From: Flavobacteriales bacterium
GTDB taxonomy: Bacteria; Bacteroidota; Bacteroidia; Flavobacteriales_F; PHOS-HE28
Direction of reading: 5' to 3'
Length of the DNA stretch: 64,000 nucleotides
Assembly (NCBI GenBank): GCA_016699575.1
Contig: CP064979.1
Location: 620,001 to 684,000, forward strand
Shown here: positions 1 to 9,225 of the stretch, in pieces
How positions within the stretch are numbered: position 1 is the first letter of the stretch
How the letters are laid out: each line of letters opens with the position of its first letter
Made by a program: the position numbers and the translations under genes
Notes under the pieces: generated by a model
Seen by the model: only the letters and a program-made list of their open reading frames with translations
What the model was told of the DNA's origin: nothing
The model's database searches: none

Positions 1-873
1 GCCCAATTTGGTAGGCGTGCTCCATGTGCCGTTGGTCTTGTCGCTGCGATAAATGTCGCCGGGGCCGGCCACATCGCGGTAGATGAGCATGGTGTTCCCA
101 TCGGTGCTCAGGCACACGGAGGCATCGTTGCCCAGGCTGTTCACCGGCACTGCCAGCGGTACCGGAACGGAATAGCCCGTGCCGGTTTGCGTGCTGGCGT
201 AGATGTCTTCGAAGTACTCGTTGGTGGCCTTGTTGATCTTGCCGCCCGTGGTGCTGGAGCGCCGGCTCGTGAAGAGGATGCCGTTACCGGTGTTGTCGAT
301 GAGCACACCATAGTCCGTCTGTTCGCAGTTCACGGCAGGACCCAACGCCGTAACCGTAGCGCCGGTGTTCGTGGCTGACAGCGCCTTGCCGGAGCGGCAT
401 TCCACCATCAGTTTCTCCAAGTTGGCCATGCGCGGGTCGGGCTCGCCCACCATACTGGCCTGCAACTTCTTGTGCTGCTCGAACGCTGCCAGGGCCTTGT
501 CCCAGTTCGCGTTCAAGTGGTGCGCGAAGCCCACGAAGAAGTGCACACCTTCAATATTGGGGTCAAGGTCGGCGGCAGTTTGAAAGTAAGGCAGGCAGAG
601 GTGACGTTGTGCACCGTTCAAGTGGGCCAGGCCCATCTTCATGTTCAGTGCGGCGTTGTCGGGGTTGATGGCATAGGCCTCCTCGTAGCTGACCAGCGCA
701 AGGCCCAGCGCATGGGCGCCGCCGCTCGCGAGCTTATCGCCCTGTTTGATAGCGTCCTGCGCGCGCTTGAGCTTGGCCGGGTCGCTGACATGCTCCTTGT
801 CAAAGGGCACGTTCTGGGCCGTGGAGCCCAAGGCAACGAAAGCGAGGATCGCAGGTAGGAAGAGGTTCTTCAT
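1..873 (-). CDS. TPR and PD40-type propeller periplasmic protein (3' end outside window)
   Basis: The first 291 residues of a longer protein; no stop is reached before the window edge. A signal peptide of about 19 residues ends in STAQ. A tetratricopeptide-like region follows (about 45-140, with LALVSYEEAYAINPDNAALN and a second helix pair AFEQHKKLQ). Then come two propeller-type strands of the PD40/WD40-like kind (ILFTSRRS and MLIYRDVAGPGDIYRSDK). In Bacteroidota this order is common in OmpA-family proteins and PorE-like envelope proteins, where a C-terminal OmpA peptidoglycan-binding domain follows. That part is not visible, so OmpA membership is inference. The ATG at 873 was chosen because it gives a clean signal peptide. 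Confidence 0.75.
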   Translation of the reverse strand, partial: MKNLFLPAILAFVALGSTAQNVPFDKEHVSDPAKLKRAQDAIKQGDKLASGGAHALGLALVSYEEAYAINPDNAALNMKMGLAHLNGAQRHLCLPYFQTAADLDPNIEGVHFFVGFAHHLNANWDKALAAFEQHKKLQASMVGEPDPRMANLEKLMVECRSGKALSATNTGATVTALGPAVNCEQTDYGVLIDNTGNGILFTSRRSSTTGGKINKATNEYFEDIYASTQTGTGYSVPVPLAVPVNSLGNDASVCLSTDGNTMLIYRDVAGPGDIYRSDKTNGTWSTPTKLG

Positions 874-1042
874 GTTCACTGCCCGTGCGAGGTGGTCGTT
901 CGAGCGGCCGTTTCTACGGAGTTCCGGTACGGAGGGTTCCGGCAGCAACATCCGGTCGTTGACATCCGCGGCCCATCAGACCGAAGCTCCCCTGCCCGCC
1001 CGGGTAGTTTCGCCAGCAGCCCACCAGGGCTTACGCAGCAGC

Positions 1043-2167
1043 ATGGCCAAGAAGAGCACCAAGTCCACCGGCAAGAAGAAGGAAGAGAAGAGCATCCTCA
1101 CCCCCGCCTCCAAAGCGTTCATGGAGCGCTACCTGAACAACCCAAGCCCCACAGGATTCGAGAGCAGCGGACAGAAGATCTGGCTGGACTACATCAAGCC
1201 CTACATCCACACGCACATCGTTGACAATTACGGCACGGTGGTGGGCGTGGTGAACCCGGACGCGAAATACAAGGTGGTCATTGAAGCGCATGCCGACGAG
1301 ATCAGCTGGTTCGTGCACTACATCACCAAGGACGGCTTCGTGTACCTGCGCCGGAACGGCGGCAGCGACCATACCATCGCACCGAGCAAGCGTGTGAACA
1401 TCCACACGAGCAAGGGCATCGTGAAGGCGGTGTTCGGCTGGCCCGCCATCCATGTACGCACCGGCAAGAACGACCCCGTGCCCAGTTTGGAGAACATCTT
1501 CCTGGACCTGGGCTGCAACAGCAAGGACGAGGTGGAGGCGCTGGGCGTGCACGTGGGCTGCGTCATCACGTACGAGGATGAACTGATGCTCCTCAACGAC
1601 CGCTACTACACCGGTCGGGCACTGGACAACCGCATGGGCGGTTTCATGATCGCCGAAGTGGCCAGGCTGCTGCACGAGCAGAAGGTGAAACTGCCGTTCG
1701 GCCTGTACATCGTGAACAGTGTGCAGGAAGAAGTCGGCTTGCGCGGTGCGGAGATGATCGTGGAGCGAATACGCCCGGACGTGGCCATCTGCACCGACGT
1801 TACCCACGACACCCAGACACCCATGATGAACAAGATCAGCAGCGGCGACGTGTCATGCGGCAACGGGCCGGTGCTTAGCTACGGTCCTGCCGTGCACAAC
1901 AACGTATTGAAGCTCATCATCGACGCCGCCGAGGCCGGGAAGATCAAGTTCCAGCGGGCAGCCGTGAGCCGCGCAACGGGCACCGACACCGATGCGTTCG
2001 CCTACGGCGCTGCCGGTGTGCCCAGCGCGCTGATCAGCCTACCACTGCGCTACATGCACACCACCGTGGAAAGCGTGCACAAGAAGGACGTGGAGAAAGT
2101 GATCCTGCTGATGGCCGCTGCGTTGAAGCGGATCAAGAACGGCCAGGATTGGCGGTACCTGAAGTGA
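1043..2167 (+). CDS. M42 family metallopeptidase (glutamyl aminopeptidase / endoglucanase-like)
   Basis: A 374-residue protein of the M42 family of cocatalytic metal aminopeptidases. The expected ligands are visible: His83 and Asp85 in EAHADEISW, bridging Asp195 in ALDNRMGG, catalytic Glu229 with Glu230 in VQEEVGLRG, Asp252 in CTDVTHD, and His339 in MHTTVE. Length is typical. The reading frame stays open about 300 bases upstream, but the ATG at 1043 is preferred because the protein then begins with a lysine-rich tail and runs directly into the peptidase fold. No signal peptide, so it should act in the cytoplasm on peptides. It stands alone, divergent from the TPR/PD40 gene. Confidence 0.9.
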   Translation: MAKKSTKSTGKKKEEKSILTPASKAFMERYLNNPSPTGFESSGQKIWLDYIKPYIHTHIVDNYGTVVGVVNPDAKYKVVIEAHADEISWFVHYITKDGFVYLRRNGGSDHTIAPSKRVNIHTSKGIVKAVFGWPAIHVRTGKNDPVPSLENIFLDLGCNSKDEVEALGVHVGCVITYEDELMLLNDRYYTGRALDNRMGGFMIAEVARLLHEQKVKLPFGLYIVNSVQEEVGLRGAEMIVERIRPDVAICTDVTHDTQTPMMNKISSGDVSCGNGPVLSYGPAVHNNVLKLIIDAAEAGKIKFQRAAVSRATGTDTDAFAYGAAGVPSALISLPLRYMHTTVESVHKKDVEKVILLMAAALKRIKNGQDWRYLK

Positions 2168-2332
2168 GACATGCGGGCACCGGGGTTGCAAAAGCTGATC
2201 TACCTTGGTGCCACACGCATGGGGCTTGTTGAACGAGTTGGTGGACCGATATGCCCGTTCCGGAACGCCTGCATCCGGTCCCGTCGTGATAGTGCAGAAG
2301 AACACGGTGCCTTCGATGCTCCTTTGGCCAAC

Positions 2333-2911
2333 ATGGTGAGCCTTGCACGGAAAACAGCTTGGGCATGCGCACTGCTGTTGTGCAGCGGGGGCACCATGGC
2401 CCAGAACGGTCAGCTCCTGCGCTCCGGGCAGGCCGCGGTATCCTTCGTCAGCGACGCTCCCATGGAACGCATCGAAGCGCGGACCGGTCAAGCCACCGCT
2501 ATTCTGGACATCACGGCGCGCAGCTTCGCCGTGCAGATCCCGGTTGGGACGTTTGAAGGGTTCAACAGCCCGTTGCAGCGCGAGCACTTCATGGAGAACT
2601 ACATGCAACAACCGTTGCATCCGAACGCGATCTTCAAGGGTCGCATCATTGAAGCCGTGGACTTGACCAAGCCGGGCACCTATCGCGTGCGGGCGAAAGG
2701 CGACCTACTTGTGCACGGGGTGCAGCGCGAGCGCATCATCGAGTGTGTTCTGGTGGTGAAGGAAGACGGTGTCACTGTCGATTCGTCGTTCGAGATCGAA
2801 CTGGCCGAGCACGAGATCCGCATACCACGGGTGGTACAACAGAAAGTAAGCCCGCGAGTGCAAGTGACCGTGGCCATTGCCTTCACGCCAACGGCCAAAC
2901 GCCGCCGGTGA
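2333..2911 (+). CDS. YceI family periplasmic protein
   Basis: A 192-residue secreted protein. The start at 2333 gives a signal peptide (hydrophobic WACALLLCSGGTMAQ). The mature part follows the YceI lipocalin-like pattern: SFVSDAPMERIEARTGQA near the N-terminus, EHFMENYMQQPLHPNAIFKG in the middle, and LLVHGVQRERIIE near the C-terminus. YceI proteins form a barrel that holds an isoprenoid or amphiphile in the periplasm. Its stop overlaps the start of the following histidine kinase as TGATG, so the two are very probably translationally coupled. A second, more typical YceI lies at 8611. Confidence 0.85.
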   Translation: MVSLARKTAWACALLLCSGGTMAQNGQLLRSGQAAVSFVSDAPMERIEARTGQATAILDITARSFAVQIPVGTFEGFNSPLQREHFMENYMQQPLHPNAIFKGRIIEAVDLTKPGTYRVRAKGDLLVHGVQRERIIECVLVVKEDGVTVDSSFEIELAEHEIRIPRVVQQKVSPRVQVTVAIAFTPTAKRRR

Positions 2912-5766
2912 TGCGCGTAGTGCGACCAACCTTGCCTTGGGTCCTGCTGTGGTCATCCGCGGCTTGGGCGCAATACCCCGACACGCGGACCTACGACATC
3001 CGCGTGGGACAACAACGACCGCACATCCAATGCCTGGCGCAGGATGCTCATGGTCTGATCTGGGCGGGCAGCAACATGGGTGTAATGCGCACGGACGGGG
3101 AACGCACCGACATGATGCTCAGGACCGACGGTGCCTCCGTGACCTGCCTGTCCGCGGAAGGTGCCGCTGTGCTGGCCTCCCTGAGCGATGGCCGGGTTCT
3201 GCGTTTCCGCGACGGCCGGTCGGAACTACTGTTCATGGATAGCTCGATGGCCCGTGCTCCCGTCCGTTCCATTGTTCCGTTGAGCGATGGCCAGTTGTGC
3301 ATCGGTATGTACGGCGGCGGCGTCATGATCCTGGACGGGACCGGGAAAGCGGTCGTTGCACATGTCAAAGACCTCCCGGATGAACATGTGCACGCCGTAC
3401 AGCCGTTCGGGGAACACTTGCTCGTGGCAACGGACCTCGGCCTTGTGATCGTTTCGCGCGACGGTAAAGTGTTGCGCACCATCGGGGAAGCCGATGGCCT
3501 GCCCGACAATCTTGTGACCGCGCTGTGCAGTGCCGATGATGGATCAGCCATCGTTGGTACTGATCGCCACGGTGTGGTGGAAGTGGATCGGACAGGTCAT
3601 GCACGTCCGCTCACGCCCAATTGGTCGCATGGTCCCGTGCGCTCACTGGCTTATTCGGACAGCACGGTCTTCGTTTCCACGGGCAAGGGCGTGGTAGTGC
3701 TGGCCCTGCGCAACGGCATCGCCACTTATCTCCCTCCCAACGAGCAGCAGGCTGGCCGCCCTCCATTGCAACTGCTGCGCACGAAGGACAAAAGCGTCTG
3801 GTGGTGCGAGGACGGTGAACGCCTCTTCCGCGCCGACCCGCGTGTGCTCTTCACTCCTGTGCATGAAGGTTTGGACCTGACCCGCATCACCGCGCTGTGC
3901 GCCGATGGAACAGGCCGCATTTGGATCGCAACACCGGACGGCGTCTTCGGGCATTTCGCAGGGTTCCCTGACCGGGAACAATTGATGCGCCTGCCGTTGG
4001 AGGTTCCCAAGCATACCCCTGTCGTATCGCTCGGTGCGGACCGGAGCGGCAAAGTTTGGGCGGGCACGTTCGGCAGCGGTGTTTTCCGCTGCGATCCGGC
4101 AACGGGTATTGTCGACCACTTCACCAGCGCGAACGGACTGGTCAACGATAATGTGCTGGCCATTGCACCAGGGGAAGAGGCTTGGCTGGAAACATGGTTC
4201 GCCACACTGGCCGGCTTGTCCGTGCACAGCGCACGCTCGGCAGCGCCGGAAGGGAGCTTCATCACGCCCCGCACCCTGGGCAGCGGCTTCCTCTACGATG
4301 TGGCCGTGCTGCCGGGCAAGGGCGCCTTCGCAGCCACCGATGGCAGTGGGCTGCTGGGCATCGCACCGGACGGCCAGCCAAGCCTGTACTTCGAAGAGCA
4401 GGTGAACACGCTCTATTCCATCTGCAGCGACCAGGAGGGGCGCCTCTGGGGCACGGGCCCCACCACCGGGCTCTGTTTGTTGTTTGATGGTGCGCCCAAA
4501 CTCCGGTGCTTCGGCAAGGACCTGCCACCGTTCGACGGTGAGATGTACACCATCGAGCATTTCGCGGATCGCATCGTCGCTTGGGGCCAGGGCGGCCTGG
4601 CCGCATTCGACCCGGCAACCGGAAAGATCCTCGACCTGACGCACGAGTTCGGTCTTGCAGGCGCGCGCGCTGAGCTGAACGTTGCCTGCACCGATGTATC
4701 CGGGGCCCTGTGGCTGGGCACTGATCGCGGGCTGGTGCGCCTCCGCCCTTCACCTGATGTGCTCGATCCATCGGTCCCCACCGTCATTACCTCCATGCTC
4801 TGGGGCGCCGAGCCGATCCCGCTCAACGAGCACATTTCGCTCGACCATCACCAAAACCTCATCACCGTGCAGTTCGCCGGGTTGCGTTTTGCCGCACCGG
4901 AACACATCCGCTTCGAGTACCGGTTGATGGGGTCGGATACGACCGTGCGTTCGACCCGGGACCGGGAAGTGACCTATAGCGGATTGTCCCCGGGCCATTA
5001 CCGTTTTGAACTGCGCGCTGCTGCTGGCAACAACACGATGCCGCATGAATGGACCACGCTGGCGTTCATCATCAACGAACCCTGGTGGCGGGAATGGTGG
5101 GCGATCGCCATCGCGGCATGTTCGATCGCGTTGATGGCCTACCTGCTCCTGAGGGCACGCGACAACCGCATCCGCTACCGCGATCGCATGGCCAAGGAGT
5201 CGGCGCGCTTCCAGCTGGAGGCCTTGCGCAGCCAAGTGAACCCCCATTTCCTGTTCAACAGTTTCAACACACTGATGGGGCTGATCGAGGAGGACAAGGA
5301 CAAGGCCGTTGAACACACCCAGCAGCTCAGCGACTTCTTCCGCAACATCCTGCAGGTGCGCGAAAAGGACCTGATCACACTGCGGGAAGAATTGCCCCTG
5401 TTGCACACGTACTTCAGTTTGGAGCACCGGCGCTTCGGCGACCGGATCGGCCTGGAAGCACACGTTCCGGAGGAACAGCTCGATCTCCTGTTGCCACCTC
5501 TAACGCTGCAACTGCTGGTGGAGAACGCCATCAAGCACAACGTAGCCACCTCCGAACAACCGTTGGTGGTGCAAGTCGGTGCACAGGATGGGGTCCTCCA
5601 CGTATCGAACCCGTACCGGCCGCGCGCGACCGCTTCGCCGGGGACCGGCTATGGCTTGGAGAGCATCCGGCAGCGCTATCAGATGCTTACCGACCGGCCC
5701 ATCCAGTTGGAGGTGACGGACAGTCGCTTTGAAGTTCGCATACCCTTATTGCCCAGCAGACCATGA
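2911..5766 (+). CDS. Two-component regulator propeller domain sensor histidine kinase (LytS-like)
   Basis: A 951-residue membrane sensor kinase. A signal peptide (VLLWSSAAWAQ) leads into a long periplasmic part made of two-component-regulator propeller repeats (for example GLIWAGSNMGV, GRIWIATPDGVFG, GKVWAGTFGSGVFR, GALWLGTDRGLVRL), then a Y_Y_Y-type domain (about 640-715). One membrane segment (about 724-748) precedes a LytS-type kinase core: phospho-acceptor His in QVNPHFLFNSFNTL near residue 779, and the ATP-binding N box ENAIKHN near 871. The start at 2911 overlaps the YceI stop; its own stop overlaps the next gene by ATGA. It should phosphorylate the LytTR regulator next door. The ligand is unknown. 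Confidence 0.9.
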   Translation: MRVVRPTLPWVLLWSSAAWAQYPDTRTYDIRVGQQRPHIQCLAQDAHGLIWAGSNMGVMRTDGERTDMMLRTDGASVTCLSAEGAAVLASLSDGRVLRFRDGRSELLFMDSSMARAPVRSIVPLSDGQLCIGMYGGGVMILDGTGKAVVAHVKDLPDEHVHAVQPFGEHLLVATDLGLVIVSRDGKVLRTIGEADGLPDNLVTALCSADDGSAIVGTDRHGVVEVDRTGHARPLTPNWSHGPVRSLAYSDSTVFVSTGKGVVVLALRNGIATYLPPNEQQAGRPPLQLLRTKDKSVWWCEDGERLFRADPRVLFTPVHEGLDLTRITALCADGTGRIWIATPDGVFGHFAGFPDREQLMRLPLEVPKHTPVVSLGADRSGKVWAGTFGSGVFRCDPATGIVDHFTSANGLVNDNVLAIAPGEEAWLETWFATLAGLSVHSARSAAPEGSFITPRTLGSGFLYDVAVLPGKGAFAATDGSGLLGIAPDGQPSLYFEEQVNTLYSICSDQEGRLWGTGPTTGLCLLFDGAPKLRCFGKDLPPFDGEMYTIEHFADRIVAWGQGGLAAFDPATGKILDLTHEFGLAGARAELNVACTDVSGALWLGTDRGLVRLRPSPDVLDPSVPTVITSMLWGAEPIPLNEHISLDHHQNLITVQFAGLRFAAPEHIRFEYRLMGSDTTVRSTRDREVTYSGLSPGHYRFELRAAAGNNTMPHEWTTLAFIINEPWWREWWAIAIAACSIALMAYLLLRARDNRIRYRDRMAKESARFQLEALRSQVNPHFLFNSFNTLMGLIEEDKDKAVEHTQQLSDFFRNILQVREKDLITLREELPLLHTYFSLEHRRFGDRIGLEAHVPEEQLDLLLPPLTLQLLVENAIKHNVATSEQPLVVQVGAQDGVLHVSNPYRPRATASPGTGYGLESIRQRYQMLTDRPIQLEVTDSRFEVRIPLLPSRP

Positions 5767-6515
5767 ACGTATTGATCGTGGAAGACGAGCAGGCCGCCGT
5801 GAATCGGCTGCAGAAGCTCCTTGGCGAGATCGACGGGTCGATCAAGACCGTCGGCATCACTGCGTCAATCGCTGAAACCATGGCCTGGTTGCGCGATCAT
5901 GCCGCGCCGGACCTCGCGTTCTTCGATGTGCAGTTGGCCGATGGCGACAGTTTCCAGGTCTTCCGGCACACCGAGGTGGATTGTCCCGTGGTCTTCACCA
6001 CGGCATTCGATGAGCACGCCCTCAAGGCCTTCAAAGTGAATGCCCTGGACTACCTCTTGAAGCCGCTGAAGAAGGAAGAGCTTGAGAGCGCCTTGGAACG
6101 TTTCAAACAACTGCGCACTGTGCGCGATCTGCGGGAATTGGGCACCGTCGGTCCCACCGCAACGGCCACCGCAACACCCATCAAACGTTTCCTCATCCGT
6201 TACGGCGACCACTTCAAAGTGGTGGAGCCCGACCAGATCGCGTACATCCATTCCTTGGCCAAGAACACGTTCCTCCGCACCCGAGAGGGCCGCGACCTGC
6301 CATTGGACGAAAGCCTGGACCGTCTTGAGCCGCAGCTTGATCCGAACAAGTTCTTCCGCATCAACCGCCAAGTGATCGTCCAGTTCCCGGCCATCAAGGA
6401 GCTGCTGGCCTACAGCAAGAGCCGGGTGAAGGTGATCATGGAACCGCCCTACGGAGAGGATGCCGTGGTGAGCAGCGAGCGCTCCGCCGAGTTCAAGCGC
6501 TGGTTGGCCGGTTAG
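5763..6515 (+). CDS. LytTR family response regulator
   Basis: A 250-residue response regulator. The N-terminal receiver domain has acidic residues in VEDEQ, phospho-acceptor Asp55 in FFDVQLADG, the conserved Thr in VFTTAFDEHA and Lys in DYLLKPLKKEEL. A linker rich in Thr and Pro leads to a C-terminal LytTR DNA-binding domain (about 143-248, with RFLIRYGDHFKVV, DQIAYIHSLAKNTFL and NKFFRINRQVIV). The 4-base ATGA overlap with the kinase and the matching LytS/LytTR types make them a cognate pair. Targets are unknown. Confidence 0.93.
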   Translation: MNVLIVEDEQAAVNRLQKLLGEIDGSIKTVGITASIAETMAWLRDHAAPDLAFFDVQLADGDSFQVFRHTEVDCPVVFTTAFDEHALKAFKVNALDYLLKPLKKEELESALERFKQLRTVRDLRELGTVGPTATATATPIKRFLIRYGDHFKVVEPDQIAYIHSLAKNTFLRTREGRDLPLDESLDRLEPQLDPNKFFRINRQVIVQFPAIKELLAYSKSRVKVIMEPPYGEDAVVSSERSAEFKRWLAG

Positions 6516-6789
6516 CCGCTCCATCGCCCATCCTGCCCGCTCCATCGCAACCGACGGTGATGCCGCTTGCCCGGCAGGGTTGTTTCGCACCGTCGGGTTC
6601 GTCCGGCACGCTCAACATGTTGGCCCGGGCCGCCGAGCGGAACGCATGAACAATGACGTGTTCGGCGCCGATCAGGAGTGGCCCATGGACGGTGGGGAAA
6701 TCGGGACATGGCCGCAGAAAGTGAGGCGCCGTGAGGCGAAGTGGCCCGGGCAACTGTTGTTCGGAGCGTGTAACGAATACCTAGGAACC

Positions 6790-6990
6790 GTGGGAACGAA
6801 AAAGGAACTGATCCACATAGACCCGCTCGATCTGCGGGAACTGCTGGCAACACAGCCCGACAAACTGCTCGGGCGCATCGTTGAGCTCAATCGGCGCGGG
6901 CGCTACCACAACAGCTTGGATGCCATCGGTCTTGTGGCCGCCCTGCTCGAACTCCGCGAAAGGCCGCAGAAAGAGACGAACGCGAAGTGA
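6790..6990 (+). CDS. Small hypothetical protein
   Basis: I do not recognise this protein. A GTG at 6790, preceded by AGGA, gives 66 residues with an amphipathic helical look (IHIDPLDLRELLATQPDKLL and AIGLVAALLELRERP). The frame stays open upstream to 6580, with ATG codons at 6646 and 6685, but that upstream part has no protein-like composition. The regular leucine pattern favours a real product. No homologous family is evident, and the rest of the gap 6516-7083 shows nothing else I can identify. Confidence 0.35.
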   Translation: MGTKKELIHIDPLDLRELLATQPDKLLGRIVELNRRGRYHNSLDAIGLVAALLELRERPQKETNAK

Positions 6991-7083
6991 CCGGTTCGTC
7001 GGCGCTCCTTCCTGCCTCGTCATACTTCCAAAGGTTATCGCCCTGACCTGTCCAACACTTGCACCACTGATCGGCAACGCACC

Positions 7084-7818
7084 ATGTTCACTTCGAGAAA
7101 AACGAACCAGATCACCTATTGGGCTTCGGCCATGGGAACGGTGGCGATGCTCGCGTCCTGCGTGCACGAACCGCCCATCGGCCCGGAACTGGTGGACAAC
7201 GGCAATGGCGGTGGTGGTGGCACCTACACCGGGATCCCTTGCGACAGCGGGGTGGTCTACTTCAACCAGCAGGTGCTGCCCATACTGATCAGCAACTGCG
7301 CTGTGCCGGGGTGCCACAACGTTGCCACCGACGACAACGACTGGTTGCAGATCACCAGTTACAACTCGCTCATGTCCAGCGGCAAAGTGCAGGACGGTGA
7401 TTTCTGGGAGGCCTTGACCGAAACCGACCCCGACGACGTGATGCCACCTCCGGAACAAACCGGACTATCGCCCGCACAATTGGCGCTCATACAACAATGG
7501 CTGCAACAGGGCGCCCAGGACCTCAACTGCGACTCGTACTCCGGTGGTTGCGACACCACCAATGTCACCTACAGCATGCGCATCCAACCCCTCGTTGCCG
7601 CAAAGTGCCAGGGCTGCCACAGCGGTGCCAACCCGCAAGGCGGTCTTAACTTCACCGCATGGAGCGTATTGAACACGGTGGCGCTGGACGGCCGGTTGAT
7701 GGGCGCAGTGCAGCACCAGAACAATTATGTGGCCATGCCACCGAGCGGTGCTATGTTGCCCCAATGCGAAATAGACATGCTGGCCGATTGGGTGCAACAA
7801 GGCGCGCCACAGAACTGA
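7084..7818 (+). CDS. Cytochrome c domain lipoprotein with one CX4CH and one CXXCH heme site
   Basis: A 244-residue probable lipoprotein: the N-terminal hydrophobic stretch ends at a lipobox, LAS-Cys26, followed by a glycine-rich linker. Two similar halves follow, each like the C-type cytochrome domain of surface Bacteroidota and Planctomycete proteins. The first has Cys72-Cys77-His78 (NCAVPGCHN, spacing CX4CH) with a downstream MPPP; the second has Cys175-Cys178-His179 (KCQGCH, normal CXXCH) with AMPP. The methionines could be distal heme ligands. It is the first gene of a co-directional run to 10158 and would depend on a ccm system such as that at 40.7-46 kb. Confidence 0.8.
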   Translation: MFTSRKTNQITYWASAMGTVAMLASCVHEPPIGPELVDNGNGGGGGTYTGIPCDSGVVYFNQQVLPILISNCAVPGCHNVATDDNDWLQITSYNSLMSSGKVQDGDFWEALTETDPDDVMPPPEQTGLSPAQLALIQQWLQQGAQDLNCDSYSGGCDTTNVTYSMRIQPLVAAKCQGCHSGANPQGGLNFTAWSVLNTVALDGRLMGAVQHQNNYVAMPPSGAMLPQCEIDMLADWVQQGAPQN

Positions 7819-7823
7819 CCGGG

Positions 7824-8171
7824 ATGCGCAAGCCGATACTTTTCGCGGCCCTGCTACTGTTGGCCGGTTGCTACTACGACAAAGAGGAGCTGCTTTACCC
7901 GGGCACCGTGTGCGACACGGCAAACGTCTCGTGGAGCGGCTCAGTGAAGGCCATCATAGACGGGAACTGCGCCACCTCCGGCTGCCATGTGAGCGGAGGA
8001 ACGGGCCCGGGCGATTTCACCCAGTACGCCAACGTGAAGGCGCAAGTGGACAACGGGAACTTCACCTCCATCGTGCTGGTGAGCAAGACCATGCCTCCGA
8101 GCTTTTCGCTGAGCTCCTGCCAGCTTGAACAACTCACCATTTGGGTGAACAACGGGGCTACGGCCGACTGA
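7824..8171 (+). CDS. Small cytochrome c-like lipoprotein with CX4CH site
   Basis: A 115-residue lipoprotein. The signal sequence ends in LLAG-Cys16. One heme-type motif is visible, Cys49-Cys54-His55 (NCATSGCHV), with the same five-residue step between cysteines as the first site of the upstream gene, and a later KTMPPS that may supply the distal methionine. It starts 5 bases after the upstream stop and ends 2 bases before the next start, so it sits in a tight operon. It looks like a single-domain version of its neighbour, perhaps an electron carrier partner. Heme attachment at CX4CH is inferred. Confidence 0.75.
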   Translation: MRKPILFAALLLLAGCYYDKEELLYPGTVCDTANVSWSGSVKAIIDGNCATSGCHVSGGTGPGDFTQYANVKAQVDNGNFTSIVLVSKTMPPSFSLSSCQLEQLTIWVNNGATAD

Positions 8172-8173
8172 AC

Positions 8174-8578
8174 ATGACACCGAAACGGGCTATTCTCATC
8201 CTGGGCATCGTGGCCGCCTCCGTGGGCGGCTGGTATGCCTACCGCGAATACAACCGGGGCGTGGAGAGCACCGCGGAAGAAAGCGCTGCCGCAACGCTCA
8301 ATGCCGAACAATTGGTGGCTGACTTCGTGGCCGATGAGAACGCCGCGAACACCAAGTATGTGGGCAAGGTGGTAGAGGTGGTGGGCACGGTAAAGAGCAT
8401 TGAAGGCAATATCGTTTACCTGGGCGTAGGCGCCGCGGACGATGTAGTGGTATGCACCTTCACAAGTACCCCAATGACCCGCGTGGCAACCCCGGTGCGG
8501 ATACGAGGTGAAGTATCCGGGGCAAAAGAGCTGCTCGGGATCGAAGTCGAACTTTCGCGTTGTGCGATCGTGGAATGA
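8174..8578 (+). CDS. OB-fold (tRNA_anti-like) membrane-anchored protein
   Basis: A 134-residue protein with one N-terminal membrane anchor (AILILGIVAASVGGWYAY) and an acidic, alanine-rich segment. The C-terminal domain has the pattern of the tRNA_anti-like OB-fold family (KYVGKVVEVVGTVKSIEG, IVYLGVGAADDVVVC, VRIRGEVSG). In Bacteroidota such proteins sit in the periplasm and are often next to YceI and cytochrome genes. The actual ligand is not known. The start at 8174 lies 2 bases beyond the preceding stop. Confidence 0.75.
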   Translation: MTPKRAILILGIVAASVGGWYAYREYNRGVESTAEESAAATLNAEQLVADFVADENAANTKYVGKVVEVVGTVKSIEGNIVYLGVGAADDVVVCTFTSTPMTRVATPVRIRGEVSGAKELLGIEVELSRCAIVE

Positions 8579-8610
8579 AGTTGGCATTGCAATAGAGAAG
8601 CAGAACGAAC

Positions 8611-9165
8611 ATGAAGACCCGGAACATCATCCTCAGCGCAGCCTTCGTGCTGCCCTTCACCCTCAGCGCCCAAGAGCGCTGGACCACCCGCAGCGGAAAC
8701 GTTGCCTTCTTCAGTGATACCCCGATGGAGAAGATCGAAGCGCACAACAACAAGTTGAGCAGCGTTCTCGATGCCACCACAGGTGAGATCGTATTCGTCG
8801 TCCTGGTGAAATCCTTCGAGTTCGAGAAGGCCCTGATGCAGGAGCACTTCAACGAGAACTACATGGAGAGCACCCAGTTCCCCAAGGCCACCTTCAAAGG
8901 GAAGCTGGAAGGCGTGAAGCCCGGCGACCTGAAGAAGGCCGGCACCTACGAAGTGACCGTGACCGGCGAGATGACCATGCACGGTGTCACCAAACCCGTG
9001 ACCACCAAGGGCACCATCGTGGTGTCACCGACCGGACAGGTGGAAGCCTCGTGCGACTTCAGCGTGAAGCCCGAGGACTACAACATCAAGATCCCGGGCA
9101 TGGTGAAGGACAACATCGCCAAGGACATCAAGATCGAAGTACGGCTGGACTACCTGCCCGCCTAA
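8611..9165 (+). CDS. YceI family periplasmic protein
   Basis: A 184-residue secreted YceI protein. A signal peptide ends in TLSAQ. The YceI signature is clearer than in the gene at 2333: VAFFSDTPMEKIEAHN, LMQEHFNENYMESTQFPKA, and the conserved TGEMTMHGVTKPV. It probably binds a lipid or quinone-like molecule in the periplasm. It is co-directional with the cytochrome genes upstream and the DUF5777 barrel downstream, but a strong hairpin follows it, so the barrel gene may be partly uncoupled. Confidence 0.9.
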   Translation: MKTRNIILSAAFVLPFTLSAQERWTTRSGNVAFFSDTPMEKIEAHNNKLSSVLDATTGEIVFVVLVKSFEFEKALMQEHFNENYMESTQFPKATFKGKLEGVKPGDLKKAGTYEVTVTGEMTMHGVTKPVTTKGTIVVSPTGQVEASCDFSVKPEDYNIKIPGMVKDNIAKDIKIEVRLDYLPA

Positions 9166-9186
9166 CCCAAGCCAACCAACCATTGG

Positions 9187-9208
9187 ACAAGCCCCGCCCG
9201 GGGCTTGT
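9187..9208 (+). terminator. Hairpin terminator after YceI
   Basis: A perfect 9-bp stem, ACAAGCCCC (9187-9195) against GGGGCTTGT (9200-9208), with a 4-base loop, starts 22 bases after the YceI stop. Only a short T-rich stretch follows, so termination may be partial and allow read-through to 9226. Confidence 0.65.
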
Positions 9209-9225
9209 TCATTCACCCACCGTCC

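Noticed and set aside
958..1012. Promoter for the M42 gene from TTGACATCC and TAGTTTCG
   Set aside because: The two elements are 43 bases apart, far too distant for a -33/-7 pair.
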